DNA from: Pistricoccus aurantiacus | Lineage (GTDB): Bacteria; Pseudomonadota; Gammaproteobacteria; Pseudomonadales; Halomonadaceae | Strand: one strand, 5' to 3' | Length of the DNA stretch: 64,000 nt | Assembly (NCBI RefSeq): GCF_042682565.1 | Contig: NZ_JBHUIC010000004.1 | Shown: positions 15,773 to 24,842 of the stretch, in pieces | How the letters are laid out: every line of letters begins with the position of its first letter | Numbering within the stretch: the first letter of the stretch is position 1 | Notes under the pieces: model-generated | The model's database searches: none | What the model was told of the DNA's origin: nothing | The model's input: the letters and a program-made list of their open reading frames with translations, nothing else | Translations under genes and position numbers: made by a program

Positions 15773-17293
15773 TCAGTCCTGGTCGTCGTCGTCCTGATTA
15801 TGCACGCCGACCAAGGCATGGTCGCCGACATGCTGCGTTCTGGACGCTTCGTTACGGGAAGCTTCGAGCTGCGTCAGATAAGCGCCGTCGATGTCGCCGG
15901 TGACATAGTGGCCGTCGAAAACGGAGCAGTCGAAGGCCTCGATGGCGGGATTGATGTTCCGGCAGGCCTCCTTCATGTCCTCGATATCCTGATAGAAGAT
16001 ACGGTCCGCGCCGATCAGTTCGCCGACTTCCGCCTCACTGCGCCCGTGGGCGATCAGCTCGTTGGCCGTGGGCATGTCGATGCCGTAGACGTTGGGATAG
16101 CGCACCGGCGGCGCCGCGGAGGCGAAATAGACCTTGTTGGCCCCGGCGTCCCGAGCCATCTGGATGATCTGCTTGCAGGTAGTGCCGCGCACGATGGAAT
16201 CGTCCACCAGCAGCACGTTCTTGCCGGCGAATTCGCTGCCGATGGCGTTGAGCTTCTGGCGCACGGATTTCCTGCGCTGGGTCTGTCCTGGCATGATGAA
16301 GGTGCGACCGATATAACGATTCTTGATGAAGCCCTCCCGATAGGTGACCCCCAGATGCTGGGCAAGCTCCAGTGCCGAGGTACGCGAGGTATCCGGAATC
16401 GGAATCACCACGTCGATATCGTGATCCGGCCACTGGGCCTGCAGCCGATCCCCCAGCTTGCGTCCCATTTCCAGGCGGGTGCCATAGACGTAAGCGCCGT
16501 CGAGAATCGAATCCGGCCGCGCCAGGTAGACGTACTCGAAGATGCAGGGCGTCAAGCGCGGACGATCCACGCAGCTTCGGGTGTGAATGTTGCCCTGCAT
16601 GTCGACGAAGATGGCTTCCCCCGGCGCCAGGTCGCGACACAGATCGAAGCCGCCCACGTCCAGGGCCACGGATTCCGAGGCGATCATCACGTCCCGGTGC
16701 GCGACTCCTTCGCGAGTGCCAAACACTACCGGGCGAATGCCGTGAGGATCGCGAAAGGCCAGCATGCCGAAACCGTTGATCATCGCCACCGCCGCGTAAC
16801 CGCCGCGACACCGACGGTGGACCCGGCGCACCGCGTCGAAGATATCGTCCGGTTCGAGGTCGTGGCCCTGCTTGCCCAGCTCGTGGGCGAACACATTGAG
16901 CAGCACCTCGGAATCCGAGCTGGTATTGATATGGCGCAGGTCCGAGGAGAACAGCTCTTGCTTGAGCTGATCGGAGTTGGTCAGGTTGCCGTTGTGCGCC
17001 AGACTGATGCCGTAGGGTGAATTGACATAGAACGGCTGGGATTCCGCTTCACTGGAAGAGCCGGCGGTGGGGTAGCGAATATGACCGATTCCCAGGTTGC
17101 CCTTGAGCCGTGCCATGTGCCGAGTGTGGAAGACATCTCGTACCAGGCCATTGCTCTTGCGCAGCAGAAAGTGTCCCTCGTGCCAGGTCATCATGCCGGC
17201 GGCGTCCTGCCCCCGGTGCTGAAGCACGGTCAAGGCGTCGTAAAGCGCCTGATTGACCGCCTGATTGGCCATGAGGCCGACGATACCGCACAT
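15773..17293 (-). CDS. purF: Amidophosphoribosyltransferase
   Basis: A 506-residue PurF, the first committed enzyme of purine synthesis, making 5-phosphoribosylamine from PRPP and glutamine. The N-terminal glutaminase starts MCGIVG, so Cys2 becomes the N-terminal nucleophile after Met removal, with no propeptide. HRGQDAAGM and the RYPTAGSSS loop follow. The phosphoribosyltransferase half carries the PRPP loop VLLVDDSIVRGTT near residue 365. The order cvpA-purF is conserved in E. coli and Pseudomonas. About 25 residues at the C-terminus are polar and Asp-rich. Confidence 0.97.
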   Translation of the reverse strand: MCGIVGLMANQAVNQALYDALTVLQHRGQDAAGMMTWHEGHFLLRKSNGLVRDVFHTRHMARLKGNLGIGHIRYPTAGSSSEAESQPFYVNSPYGISLAHNGNLTNSDQLKQELFSSDLRHINTSSDSEVLLNVFAHELGKQGHDLEPDDIFDAVRRVHRRCRGGYAAVAMINGFGMLAFRDPHGIRPVVFGTREGVAHRDVMIASESVALDVGGFDLCRDLAPGEAIFVDMQGNIHTRSCVDRPRLTPCIFEYVYLARPDSILDGAYVYGTRLEMGRKLGDRLQAQWPDHDIDVVIPIPDTSRTSALELAQHLGVTYREGFIKNRYIGRTFIMPGQTQRRKSVRQKLNAIGSEFAGKNVLLVDDSIVRGTTCKQIIQMARDAGANKVYFASAAPPVRYPNVYGIDMPTANELIAHGRSEAEVGELIGADRIFYQDIEDMKEACRNINPAIEAFDCSVFDGHYVTGDIDGAYLTQLEASRNEASRTQHVGDHALVGVHNQDDDDQD

Positions 17294-17345
17294 GGGGGCT
17301 TACCTCTCTTGCATACTGATTCGTAGAAAATGCTGCCGGAAGGTG

Positions 17346-17897
17346 TCAAAAGCCAAGCTGTTGGACAGAGTCCTCGCTCGGGGCAAGTTTCTTCAATGGC
17401 GCCAAGCGGTCCGGACTATCCTTGTCCCACTCCTGCCAGCGATCCAATGCCCAGTCCTGAAGTTGCAGCAGTTGCGGACGCAGCTGAGCCTGCTGCCAGG
17501 CCTGCAGCTGTTCAAGCGGGGTCAGACCGATCAGGAAGGTTGCCAGCACCAGGATCGCCCCTCCCTTGAGTCCGCCGAAAGCCGCGCCCGCCAAGCGATT
17601 GAACAGCCCCATGCCGACCCATTCCACCGCCGCGTGCAGCATGCGAATCGCCAGGCCGCATAGCATGATGACCGCAAAGATGACCAGCACGAAGGCCAGG
17701 ATCAGGCGAACGTCCGGATTCTCGATCAAGCCGTCCAGGGCATTCGCCACCGGCATGGCGAAAGCCCGCGCCGCCAGGATGGCCAGCACCCAGGCGGCCA
17801 GCCCGAGCCCTTCTCGCACCAGGCCGCGCATGAAGCCGGCCACCACGGTGAAGGTCAAAATGCCCAGAAAAGCGATATCCAGCCAGGTCAGAGTCAT
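17346..17897 (-). CDS. cvpA: CvpA family inner-membrane protein
   Basis: A 183-residue protein with four predicted helices beginning TWLDIAFLGILTFTVVAGFMRGLVREG, the CvpA signature with the conserved FxRGxxRE turn; GLAGAAFGGLKGGAILVL is the later conserved segment. CvpA is needed for colicin V export and bile or envelope stress tolerance in enterobacteria; its mechanism is unknown. It overlaps the preceding SPOR gene by 4 bases (ATGA) and lies 52 bases before purF. The C-terminal tail after about residue 145 is soluble. Confidence 0.92.
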   Translation of the reverse strand: MTLTWLDIAFLGILTFTVVAGFMRGLVREGLGLAAWVLAILAARAFAMPVANALDGLIENPDVRLILAFVLVIFAVIMLCGLAIRMLHAAVEWVGMGLFNRLAGAAFGGLKGGAILVLATFLIGLTPLEQLQAWQQAQLRPQLLQLQDWALDRWQEWDKDSPDRLAPLKKLAPSEDSVQQLGF

Positions 17898-18610
17898 CGA
17901 TCCGTGCGCACCAGCAGCCCTTGGATATTGGCCTTGGACTTGAGTTCGCTGCGCGCTTTTTCACCGGCTTCGGAACTCGGATAAGGACCCACGTAGACCG
18001 TGGTCAGGTTATTGTCCCGCTGGCGGCGATAGGCGTCGAATCCCTGTTCCTTGAGTTTTGCCTCCAGTCGCTCGGCGTTGTCCGCCTGGCCGAAACTGCC
18101 CGCCTGCACGGACCAGCTTCCCTGAGCATTTGCAGCGGAGGGCTCGGGCTCGGCCTGAGACGTCGGCTGAGGTTCCGGGGACGTCTGTTTCTGTTCAGCA
18201 AGCTCGGCGATAGGATCGCTTTGCGGAGCAGACGTTTCGGGCGTTCTCGTCGAGGGTACTTCATCTTTATTCGCTGCGGGCTCTTGGTCGCTGCTCGCTG
18301 AGGGCTCTTTAGTCTCGCTCACCGACGTCGTCTCGCGAACCGCCAGCTCCTTTTCCTTGCGCGCGGAATTCTTGTCCGACTGTTCTGCATGAGGCATGGG
18401 ATCGGCAATGCTCCCTACGCTGACCGGCGGGGGACTGGGAGTCTCGACCTCGTGGCGTTCGACCTCGATGGGCTTTTCCACGCTCATCTGCGGTTTGGGC
18501 TGTTCGTCTTCCCGGGGAGCGGGTTCATCAAGCAGCATCGGCAAGAAGATGACCGCCAGGGCGAGCACAATGACGACACCGCTGACCCGCTCACGCATTC
18601 CGTATTTCAT
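17894..18610 (-). CDS. dedD: SPOR domain protein (DedD-like)
   Basis: A 238-residue bitopic membrane protein: one helix at about residues 9-27, a long Pro/Ser/Glu-rich periplasmic linker (about 35-158) and a C-terminal SPOR domain (WSVQAGSFGQADNAERLEAKL to the end). SPOR domains bind denuded septal peptidoglycan, so the protein probably works at the division site as DedD does in E. coli. Position between folC and cvpA is the same as in E. coli. It overlaps folC by 20 bases and cvpA by 4. Confidence 0.9.
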   Translation of the reverse strand: MKYGMRERVSGVVIVLALAVIFLPMLLDEPAPREDEQPKPQMSVEKPIEVERHEVETPSPPPVSVGSIADPMPHAEQSDKNSARKEKELAVRETTSVSETKEPSASSDQEPAANKDEVPSTRTPETSAPQSDPIAELAEQKQTSPEPQPTSQAEPEPSAANAQGSWSVQAGSFGQADNAERLEAKLKEQGFDAYRRQRDNNLTTVYVGPYPSSEAGEKARSELKSKANIQGLLVRTDR

Positions 18611-19958
18611 TTTCCTCTCCGCGACATGTTGGCTCCTCGGATTCCGCAGCTTGCCAGCCTGCCAGCACCTCGGCCACGGTGTAAAAGGAGCCGCATACCA
18701 GCACTTCGTCGGTGCCGCTCAAATGCTGCGCCAGCCAGTCGGCGCCGACCCGCGGCGACTCCGCCAGCCGTAGTATACGTTGGTCTCGGGCCTCGAGTAA
18801 TACCGCCAAACTCTCTGCCGGACGACCGCGCTCCCCCTCCAGAGAAACCGGCAGCCAGGCATCGATGACCGGCGTAAGCGCCGCGATGACCCCTGCTGCG
18901 TCCTTGTCCTCCAGCATGCCCAGCAGGCAGATTCGCCGACCTCGACAAGGGCGCGCTGCCAGCCGAGTGGCGAGATACTGCGCCGCGTGGGGGTTATGGC
19001 CCACGTCAAGACACCAGTTGTCTCGCCACTGCATACGCCCGGCAAGCCTTGCTTGATTCAGCCCTTGCCGGCAGGCATCCAGAGTGAGCTCAAGACCGAT
19101 CAAAGCCAACGCCTGTAAGGCGCTGGCCGCATTATCCAGAGGCAATCCCGGATCCGGCAAGGTATCCAGGGACAACGGCTCGCCCCGCGCACTCGTGCCC
19201 TGCCAATTCCAGGAGGAAGACGCCGCGATTAGATGATCCTTGGCGGCAGACGACGAGGATACTTTGAACTCTCGACCCAGGGTGTAGTGCGGTGCACCGA
19301 GTCGAATGGCGGTTTGCGCCACGCTCGCCGGCAGTGCCGGGCTGCCTAGCACTACCGGATGCCCGGCGCGCATGATGCCTGCCTTTTCCCAACCGATCAC
19401 TTCCAGATCGCTTCCCAGGAAATCCGCATGATCCTGGGCGACGGTGGTCACGACGGCCAGATCCGCATCGATGATATTGACCGCGTCCAGACGACCGCCC
19501 AGCCCGACTTCGAGAATCGCCAGATCCGGCGGACGAGCGGCGATGGCATGAAGTGCCGCCAGAGTGCCCATCTCGAAATAAGTCAAACCGATAGCGGTCG
19601 GCGTCAGGCGCGCCGTCTCGACCGCGGCGAAACCCTCGATCAAGACAGAATCCGCTGTCTCGACGCCATCGAAACACAGGCGCTCGTTGTAGCGCAGCAG
19701 ATGCGGTGACGTATAGGTGGCGGTGGTCAGGCCGTGGCTTCTTGCCAGGGAATCCAGCATGGCCACGGTGGAGCCCTTGCCGTTGGTACCGGCAACGCTG
19801 ATGACGTGCTTGGCCAAGAGACGCGCCTCCAGGCCAAGGCGCTTGCCGACCTCGGCGACGCGCTCAAGACCCAGCTCAATTCCCAGAGGATGCTGACGGG
19901 TCAGGTGCCCGAGCCATTCATCAAGAGTTTGCGGCATCGCGAAACTTGGAGCGCTCAC
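18591..19958 (-). CDS. folC: Bifunctional folylpolyglutamate synthase / dihydrofolate synthase
   Basis: A 455-residue Mur-ligase-like enzyme that adds glutamate to dihydropteroate and to folates. The P-loop VAGTNGKGSTVAML lies at about residues 50-63, TYTSPHLLRYNERL is the omega-loop region, and GHNPHAA marks the C-terminal domain. The start is taken as GTG at 19958; an ATG at 19937 (MPQTLDEWL) is a reasonable alternative since neither has a strong ribosome-binding site. It follows accD after 6 bases and overlaps the SPOR gene, as in the E. coli accD-folC-dedD order. Confidence 0.95.
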   Translation of the reverse strand: MSAPSFAMPQTLDEWLGHLTRQHPLGIELGLERVAEVGKRLGLEARLLAKHVISVAGTNGKGSTVAMLDSLARSHGLTTATYTSPHLLRYNERLCFDGVETADSVLIEGFAAVETARLTPTAIGLTYFEMGTLAALHAIAARPPDLAILEVGLGGRLDAVNIIDADLAVVTTVAQDHADFLGSDLEVIGWEKAGIMRAGHPVVLGSPALPASVAQTAIRLGAPHYTLGREFKVSSSSAAKDHLIAASSSWNWQGTSARGEPLSLDTLPDPGLPLDNAASALQALALIGLELTLDACRQGLNQARLAGRMQWRDNWCLDVGHNPHAAQYLATRLAARPCRGRRICLLGMLEDKDAAGVIAALTPVIDAWLPVSLEGERGRPAESLAVLLEARDQRILRLAESPRVGADWLAQHLSGTDEVLVCGSFYTVAEVLAGWQAAESEEPTCRGEENEIRNA

Positions 19959-19964
19959 GAGAGC

Positions 19965-21002
19965 TCAGCGCCCACGACGCGGTTGATCTTCCTCGAGAGG
20001 ATGCTCCGTCGCGGTATCGATGAGCTCTTCATGTCTCGGCGGCTCTTGCTGGAGTTCTGCGTCAAGCGGCTCAGACTCAGTCTCCCACATCGGCTCACCG
20101 TCTTCCGCGCTCTCACCTGAAATGATGACTTCCGGTGCCCCCACCGGCGGCAGATGAGTAAGCTTACGCAGCACCGCCCCCAGGCGCTGGCGCATGGCAT
20201 GGCGATGCACGATCATATCCACGGTGCCATGCTCGAGCAGGAATTCGCTGCGCTGGAACCCTTCCGGCAGCTTCTCGCGCACGGTCTGTTCGATGACCCG
20301 CGGCCCGGCGAAGCCGATCAGCGCCCTCGGCTCCGCGACGTTGAGATCGCCGAGCATCGCCAGGGAAGCAGAAACGCCGCCATACACCGGGTCCGTCAGC
20401 ACGGAGATATAGGGCACTCCCGCCTGCTTGAGTCGTTCCAAGGCCGCGGAGGTCTTGGCCATCTGCATCAACGAGAAAAGCGCTTCCTGCATGCGCGCCC
20501 CGCCGGAGGCGGAAAAGCAGATCAGTGGAATGCGCTCTTCCAGGGCCAGCGCCGCCGCGCGCACGAACTTCTCTCCCACCACCGCTCCCATGGAGCCGCC
20601 CATGAAGGTGAACTCGAAGGCTACCGCCACGATCGGCATGCCTTCCAACCGGCCGCGCATGGCGATCAGGGCGTCGTTTTCGCCGGTGGCTTTCTGAGCG
20701 GCCAGCAGGCGATCGCGATACTTCTTGGAATCGCGGAACCTGAGGCGATCCTGGGGTTCCAGATCCGCGGCGATCTCTTCTCGATCCCCTTCGTCGAGAA
20801 ACCAGGCGAGCCGCTTGCGTGCGGTGAGACGCAGGTGATGATCACACTTGGGGCAAACGCTTTGATGCTTTTCGAGCTCGGGGAGATAGAGCACGCCCTC
20901 GCACTTGGGACATTTGCGCCACAAACCGTCCGGCACACTGCTGCGGCGATCCTTGCGCTGGATGCGTCCCATGGAGGGTACAATCTTGTCAAGCCAGCTC
21001 AT
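19965..21002 (-). CDS. accD: Acetyl-CoA carboxylase, carboxyltransferase beta subunit
   Basis: A 345-residue AccD. With AccA it transfers carboxyl from biotin to acetyl-CoA, giving malonyl-CoA for fatty-acid synthesis. The N-terminal zinc ribbon uses Cys31, Cys34, Cys50 and Cys53 (CPKC, CPKC); EFTFMGGSMGAVVGEK and SASGGARMQEAL form the oxyanion and CoA pockets. The start is MSWLDKIVPS at 21002; the open frame extends 19 codons further without similarity. Compared with the 304-residue E. coli protein it has about 40 extra residues at the C-terminus, rich in Glu and Asp. It lies between trpA and folC. Confidence 0.96.
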   Translation of the reverse strand: MSWLDKIVPSMGRIQRKDRRSSVPDGLWRKCPKCEGVLYLPELEKHQSVCPKCDHHLRLTARKRLAWFLDEGDREEIAADLEPQDRLRFRDSKKYRDRLLAAQKATGENDALIAMRGRLEGMPIVAVAFEFTFMGGSMGAVVGEKFVRAAALALEERIPLICFSASGGARMQEALFSLMQMAKTSAALERLKQAGVPYISVLTDPVYGGVSASLAMLGDLNVAEPRALIGFAGPRVIEQTVREKLPEGFQRSEFLLEHGTVDMIVHRHAMRQRLGAVLRKLTHLPPVGAPEVIISGESAEDGEPMWETESEPLDAELQQEPPRHEELIDTATEHPLEEDQPRRGR

Positions 21003-21077
21003 ATCGAAAGAATTCCATGCTGCGCGCCCGGAAGCTCTTCCGGGCTGTCGTTGAAACAAGGCAAGCGGCGGTCTTGC

Positions 21078-21881
21078 TCAGGCATCCATCGCCTGGCGCA
21101 TCTCGCCAAGCACTGCCTTGAGCCTGGGCGGAATGGAGGCAGGATCGTCGCCCCCCGCGGCGATGTGATTGACCAGGGCGCTGCCGACAATGACCCCATC
21201 CGCCACCTGGGCCACCGCCGCTGCGGTTTCACCGTCGCGAATCCCGAAACCCACGCACAGGGGCAACGCCGTCATCTCGCGCAGAGGCGCCAGATGACGT
21301 TCGATGGAGGCGACGTCCAGCGTCGCCGCGCCGGTCACGCCCTTGAGAGAGACGTAATAGATATAGCCTTGCGCCTGGGCGACTATTGTAGCGGCTCGGC
21401 TCTCGGAAGTGGTAGGGGCGACCAGGAAGATCGTGGCAAGCCCGCGCTCCTTGAAGATTGGCCCGAGCTGGTCCGCCTCCTCCGGCGGCATGTCCACCAT
21501 CAGCACGCCGTCGACGCCGGCCTCCCGGGCCAGATCGGCGAAGCGCTCATAGCCCAGCCGCTCGATGGGATTGAGATAGCCCATCAACACCACCGGCGTT
21601 TCCTGATCGCTCTGGCGAAACTCGCTCACCATCTCGAACAGGTGGCTCAATCGAGTGCCCTGCTTCAGCGCCCGCTCACAGGCCTTCTGGATGACCGGCC
21701 CGTCCGCCATGGGATCGGAAAACGGCATGCCCAGCTCGATGATATCTGCCCCGGCTTCCACCAGAGCCTGCATGAATCCCACGGTATGACGAGGCGTCGG
21801 ATCACCGGCGGTGATGTAAGGAATCAGTGCCTTGCGGCCCTGCCGTTTGAGCGCGGCAAAGCGTTGGTCGATACGATTCAT
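21078..21881 (-). CDS. trpA: Tryptophan synthase alpha chain
   Basis: A 267-residue TIM-barrel subunit that cleaves indole-3-glycerol phosphate to indole. The catalytic Glu49 (IIELGMPFSD) and Asp60 (MADGP) sit at the same numbers as in E. coli, and the phosphate site VGFGIRDGE and VGSALV are present. The ATG at 21881 overlaps the trpB stop by one base (TGATG), so translation is coupled, which fits the equimolar alpha2beta2 complex. The open frame continues upstream over trpB in another frame and was not used. accD follows 75 bases downstream. Confidence 0.97.
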   Translation of the reverse strand: MNRIDQRFAALKRQGRKALIPYITAGDPTPRHTVGFMQALVEAGADIIELGMPFSDPMADGPVIQKACERALKQGTRLSHLFEMVSEFRQSDQETPVVLMGYLNPIERLGYERFADLAREAGVDGVLMVDMPPEEADQLGPIFKERGLATIFLVAPTTSESRAATIVAQAQGYIYYVSLKGVTGAATLDVASIERHLAPLREMTALPLCVGFGIRDGETAAAVAQVADGVIVGSALVNHIAAGGDDPASIPPRLKAVLGEMRQAMDA

Positions 21882-23107
21882 CAAGAGATCCCCTGGATAG
21901 TGATGCCGTCGATCTTGGCAACGGTCAGGATATCCTTGTCGCCGCGCCCGGACAGGTTGATGATGATGTGCTGATCTGATTCCATCCGGGGCGCCAGCAC
22001 CTTGGCGTAGGCGAGAGCGTGAGCGGATTCCAGCGCCGGCATGATGCCTTCCATGTGGGTCAGCTCCCGGAAGGCCTCGAGCACTTCCGGATCGTTGGCG
22101 GTCACGTAGTTCACCCGTCCTACATCTTTCCATAGCGCGTGTTCCGGCCCCACTCCAGGGTAGTCCAGCCCGGCGGAGATCGAGTGTGTCTCGGTGATCT
22201 GCCCGCCTTCATCGCTCATCAGATAGGTACGGTTGCCGTGAAGCACGCCTCGGGGCGCGTTGGCGGATAACGGCGCCGCGTGGCGACCGGTTTCCACGCC
22301 GTCGCCACCGGCCTCGACGCCGTACATGGCCACTTCATCGTCTTCCACGAAGGGATAGAACAGCCCCATGGCGTTGGAGCCGCCGCCCACGCAGGCCACC
22401 AGGGCGTCCGGCAAGCGGCCGATCTGGGCAAGACTCTGCTCGCGTGCCTCGCGTCCTACCACCGCGTTGAAATCCCGCACCAGCATGGGATAGGGATGCG
22501 GCCCGGCCACGGTGCCGATGATATAGAAGGTGTTGTCGACGTTGGTGACCCAGTCTCGCAGCGCTTCGTTCATGGCGTCCTTCAAGGTGCGGGAGCCGGA
22601 CTCCACCGGCACCACGGTAGCTCCCAGCAACTGCATGCGATAGACGTTGAGCTTCTGGCGTTCGATATCCGCGGCGCCCATGTAGACGTGACATTCAAGC
22701 CCCAGCCGCGCCGCCACGGTAGCGGTGGCCACCCCATGCTGGCCCGCGCCGGTTTCCGCGATCACCCGGGGTTTGCCGCTCTTCTTGGCCAGCAGCGCCT
22801 GGCCGATGGTGTTGTTGACCTTGTGAGCGCCGGTATGATTGAGATCCTCGCGCTTGAGCCAGATCTGCGCCCCGCCCAGTTTCTTGGACCAGCGTTCCGC
22901 GTGGTACAGCGGCGACGGGCGGCCCACGTAATGGGCCAGATCACGATCGAACTCCGCCTGAAAATCCGGATCGTCACGCAGACTTGCGTAGGTCTTTTCC
23001 AGATCCTCCAGGGCGAAGCTCAGCGTTTCCGAGACGAACCGGCCGCCGTAGGGGCCAAAATGGCCGCGGGCATCCGGCATACGGGTCAAGTCGCTGAACT
23101 TGGTCAC
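21881..23107 (-). CDS. trpB: Tryptophan synthase beta chain
   Basis: A 408-residue PLP enzyme that condenses indole with serine to tryptophan. The PLP lysine is Lys96 in LNHTGAHKVNN; ETGAGQHGVA and the phosphate loop CVGGGSNAMGLF are clear. I chose the GTG at 23107 because AGAGG lies seven bases upstream and the product starts TKFSDLTRMPDARGHFGPYGGRF as in other TrpB proteins; a start at 23149 would add 14 unrelated residues. It lies 35 bases after trpF and is coupled to trpA. Confidence 0.96.
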   Translation of the reverse strand: MTKFSDLTRMPDARGHFGPYGGRFVSETLSFALEDLEKTYASLRDDPDFQAEFDRDLAHYVGRPSPLYHAERWSKKLGGAQIWLKREDLNHTGAHKVNNTIGQALLAKKSGKPRVIAETGAGQHGVATATVAARLGLECHVYMGAADIERQKLNVYRMQLLGATVVPVESGSRTLKDAMNEALRDWVTNVDNTFYIIGTVAGPHPYPMLVRDFNAVVGREAREQSLAQIGRLPDALVACVGGGSNAMGLFYPFVEDDEVAMYGVEAGGDGVETGRHAAPLSANAPRGVLHGNRTYLMSDEGGQITETHSISAGLDYPGVGPEHALWKDVGRVNYVTANDPEVLEAFRELTHMEGIMPALESAHALAYAKVLAPRMESDQHIIINLSGRGDKDILTVAKIDGITIQGIS

Positions 23108-23142
23108 GAAATTACCTCTTGGGGTCGCGGGTTCTTGATACT

Positions 23143-23775
23143 TCAGCAAGTGTCCGCCAAGTTTACCTGGCGGACGAAATCGTCGATCTTGTCGATATCC
23201 TTGATGCCGGGTCCCTTCTCGATGCCGCCGGAAACATCCACGGCAAAAGGCCTTACCTGGCGTATCGCTCGTGCCACGTTGATGGCACTCAATCCACCAG
23301 CGAGAATAACAGGTTTTGCAAGCGTTGCGGGGATTCGCCCCCAGTCGAAGGCCTCGCCGGTGCCGCCGGGAACCCCGGGCTTGTAGGCATCCAGCAGCAG
23401 TGCCCGAGCCGTCGAGTAGGCATCCGCGGCGGCGTGCAGATCGAGCCCGTCGCGCATGCGCAAGGCCTTGATGTAGGGACGCTCAAAAGACGCGCAGAAG
23501 GACGCCGACTCGTCGCCATGAAACTGCAGCAGATCCAGGTGTCGACTGACGAGACGAATCAAGTCCGGCTCCTGATCGACGAACAGGCCGACCCGGGTCA
23601 CGAAAGCCGGCACCCGAGCGCAGAGCGTCGCCAGACGCGACGCCTCGACGGCTCGCTTGCTACCCGGCCACAGCACGAATCCCAGGGCATCGGCGCCGGC
23701 CTCAACCGCCGCGTCCACATCCTGTTCTCGCGTCATGCCGCACAGTTTGACTCGGGTACGTTTAACAGAGGCCAT
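23143..23775 (-). CDS. trpF: Phosphoribosylanthranilate isomerase
   Basis: A 210-residue TIM-barrel enzyme that isomerises N-(5'-phosphoribosyl)anthranilate in tryptophan synthesis. The catalytic Cys12 is in VKLCGMTR and the general acid Asp in LLLDAYKPGVPGGTG; the phosphate-binding LAGGLSA and VDVSGGIE are present. The start at 23775 overlaps the truA stop by one base (TAATG), implying coupling. TrpF is separate here rather than fused to TrpC as in E. coli. It is the first of the trpFBA group. Confidence 0.96.
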   Translation of the reverse strand: MASVKRTRVKLCGMTREQDVDAAVEAGADALGFVLWPGSKRAVEASRLATLCARVPAFVTRVGLFVDQEPDLIRLVSRHLDLLQFHGDESASFCASFERPYIKALRMRDGLDLHAAADAYSTARALLLDAYKPGVPGGTGEAFDWGRIPATLAKPVILAGGLSAINVARAIRQVRPFAVDVSGGIEKGPGIKDIDKIDDFVRQVNLADTC

Positions 23776-24752
23776 TACGCTGAAGGCTCCCGGCTCAGGG
23801 CCAACTCCCCTGTCAACGCCTCGCCTTGTGATTGATCGCACCTGGGCAGGTCGCACCCAGACTGGCCGCGACGATAGGCAAAGCGCGGATTGTCCGGCAG
23901 CTCGCGTTCACCGGTCCACTCCCCGAGAAACGCCAGCAGGTTGGGCCCCAGGGGCTCCCGAGGCAGATCAAAGCGCGAATCGTAGACGCAGTCGACGAAA
24001 TGCAGGCCGCATCCCGGCGCCGTGGCGCTGGCGAGCTTACGATCCTTGAGCGCCAGCAGCTCGGCGAGATAACCGACGCCTTGTTCACCTCGACCCACCG
24101 CCACCAGGGCACCGACGATATTGCGAATCATGTGATGAAGGAAGGCGTTAGCCTGCACGTCCACGACGACCAGCGGGCCGTGACGATGCACCTCGATGAA
24201 ATGCAGGTGGCGCCAGGGGGTCTTGGACTGGCAGCCGGCAGCGCGAAAGCTCGAGAAATCCTGCTCGCCGATCAGCGCCTGAGCAGCCGCGTGCATGGCC
24301 TTGTCATCCAGGGGCTCGCGACACCAGGTCGCGTTGGCCCGCTCCAGCACCGGGCGACCGGGCTGATTGAGGATCACGTAGCGATAGCGTCGGGCCAGGG
24401 CCTTGAACCGCGCATGAAAATCGTCGGGGACTTCCCTGATCCAGCGCACCGCGATATCTCGTGGAAGGTTGGTATTGGCGCCGAACACCCAAGCCTTTTC
24501 CGAACGCTTGACCGGCGGGTCCAGATGGACGATCTGGCGGGTAGCATGCACGCCGCTATCCGTGCGCCCACTGCAATGTACCTTGACGGTATCACCGGCC
24601 ACCCGGGAAAGCGCGGTTTCCAAGGCCGCCTGTACCGAAGGTGCGTGCTTCAGACGCTGCCAGCCGCAGTAGCCACTCCCATCATATTCCACCCCCATCG
24701 CCAAACGGCCGACAAGAGGAGTTCTTTCATTCAGGCGCACAAAAAATGACAT
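23775..24752 (-). CDS. truA: tRNA pseudouridine(38-40) synthase
   Basis: A 325-residue TruA that makes pseudouridine at positions 38-40 of the anticodon stem. The catalytic Asp65 lies in CSGRTDSGVHA, and FHARFKALARRYRY, FLHHMIRNIVG and the A-P-x-GL segment (ATAPGCGLHF) are conserved. It is longer than E. coli TruA (270): about 15 residues extra at the N-terminus and about 40 at the C-terminus, including FAYRRGQSGCDLPRC. An alternative start at MGVEYDGSG would remove the N-terminal extension. The stop overlaps the trpF start. Confidence 0.95.
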   Translation of the reverse strand: MSFFVRLNERTPLVGRLAMGVEYDGSGYCGWQRLKHAPSVQAALETALSRVAGDTVKVHCSGRTDSGVHATRQIVHLDPPVKRSEKAWVFGANTNLPRDIAVRWIREVPDDFHARFKALARRYRYVILNQPGRPVLERANATWCREPLDDKAMHAAAQALIGEQDFSSFRAAGCQSKTPWRHLHFIEVHRHGPLVVVDVQANAFLHHMIRNIVGALVAVGRGEQGVGYLAELLALKDRKLASATAPGCGLHFVDCVYDSRFDLPREPLGPNLLAFLGEWTGERELPDNPRFAYRRGQSGCDLPRCDQSQGEALTGELALSREPSA

Positions 24753-24842
24753 CGCGTCTCGGCAGTCCGGCTAATCGATCAAAGGGTTGAGTATTATCCC
24801 GCCGCTGGGCCTAGAACGCCACCTTGCGATCCCATGCTGTCT

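Noticed and set aside
20154..21974. A 606-codon plus-strand open frame over accD and trpA
   Set aside because: Antisense to accD and trpA, which have full catalytic motifs; the translation has no recognisable fold.
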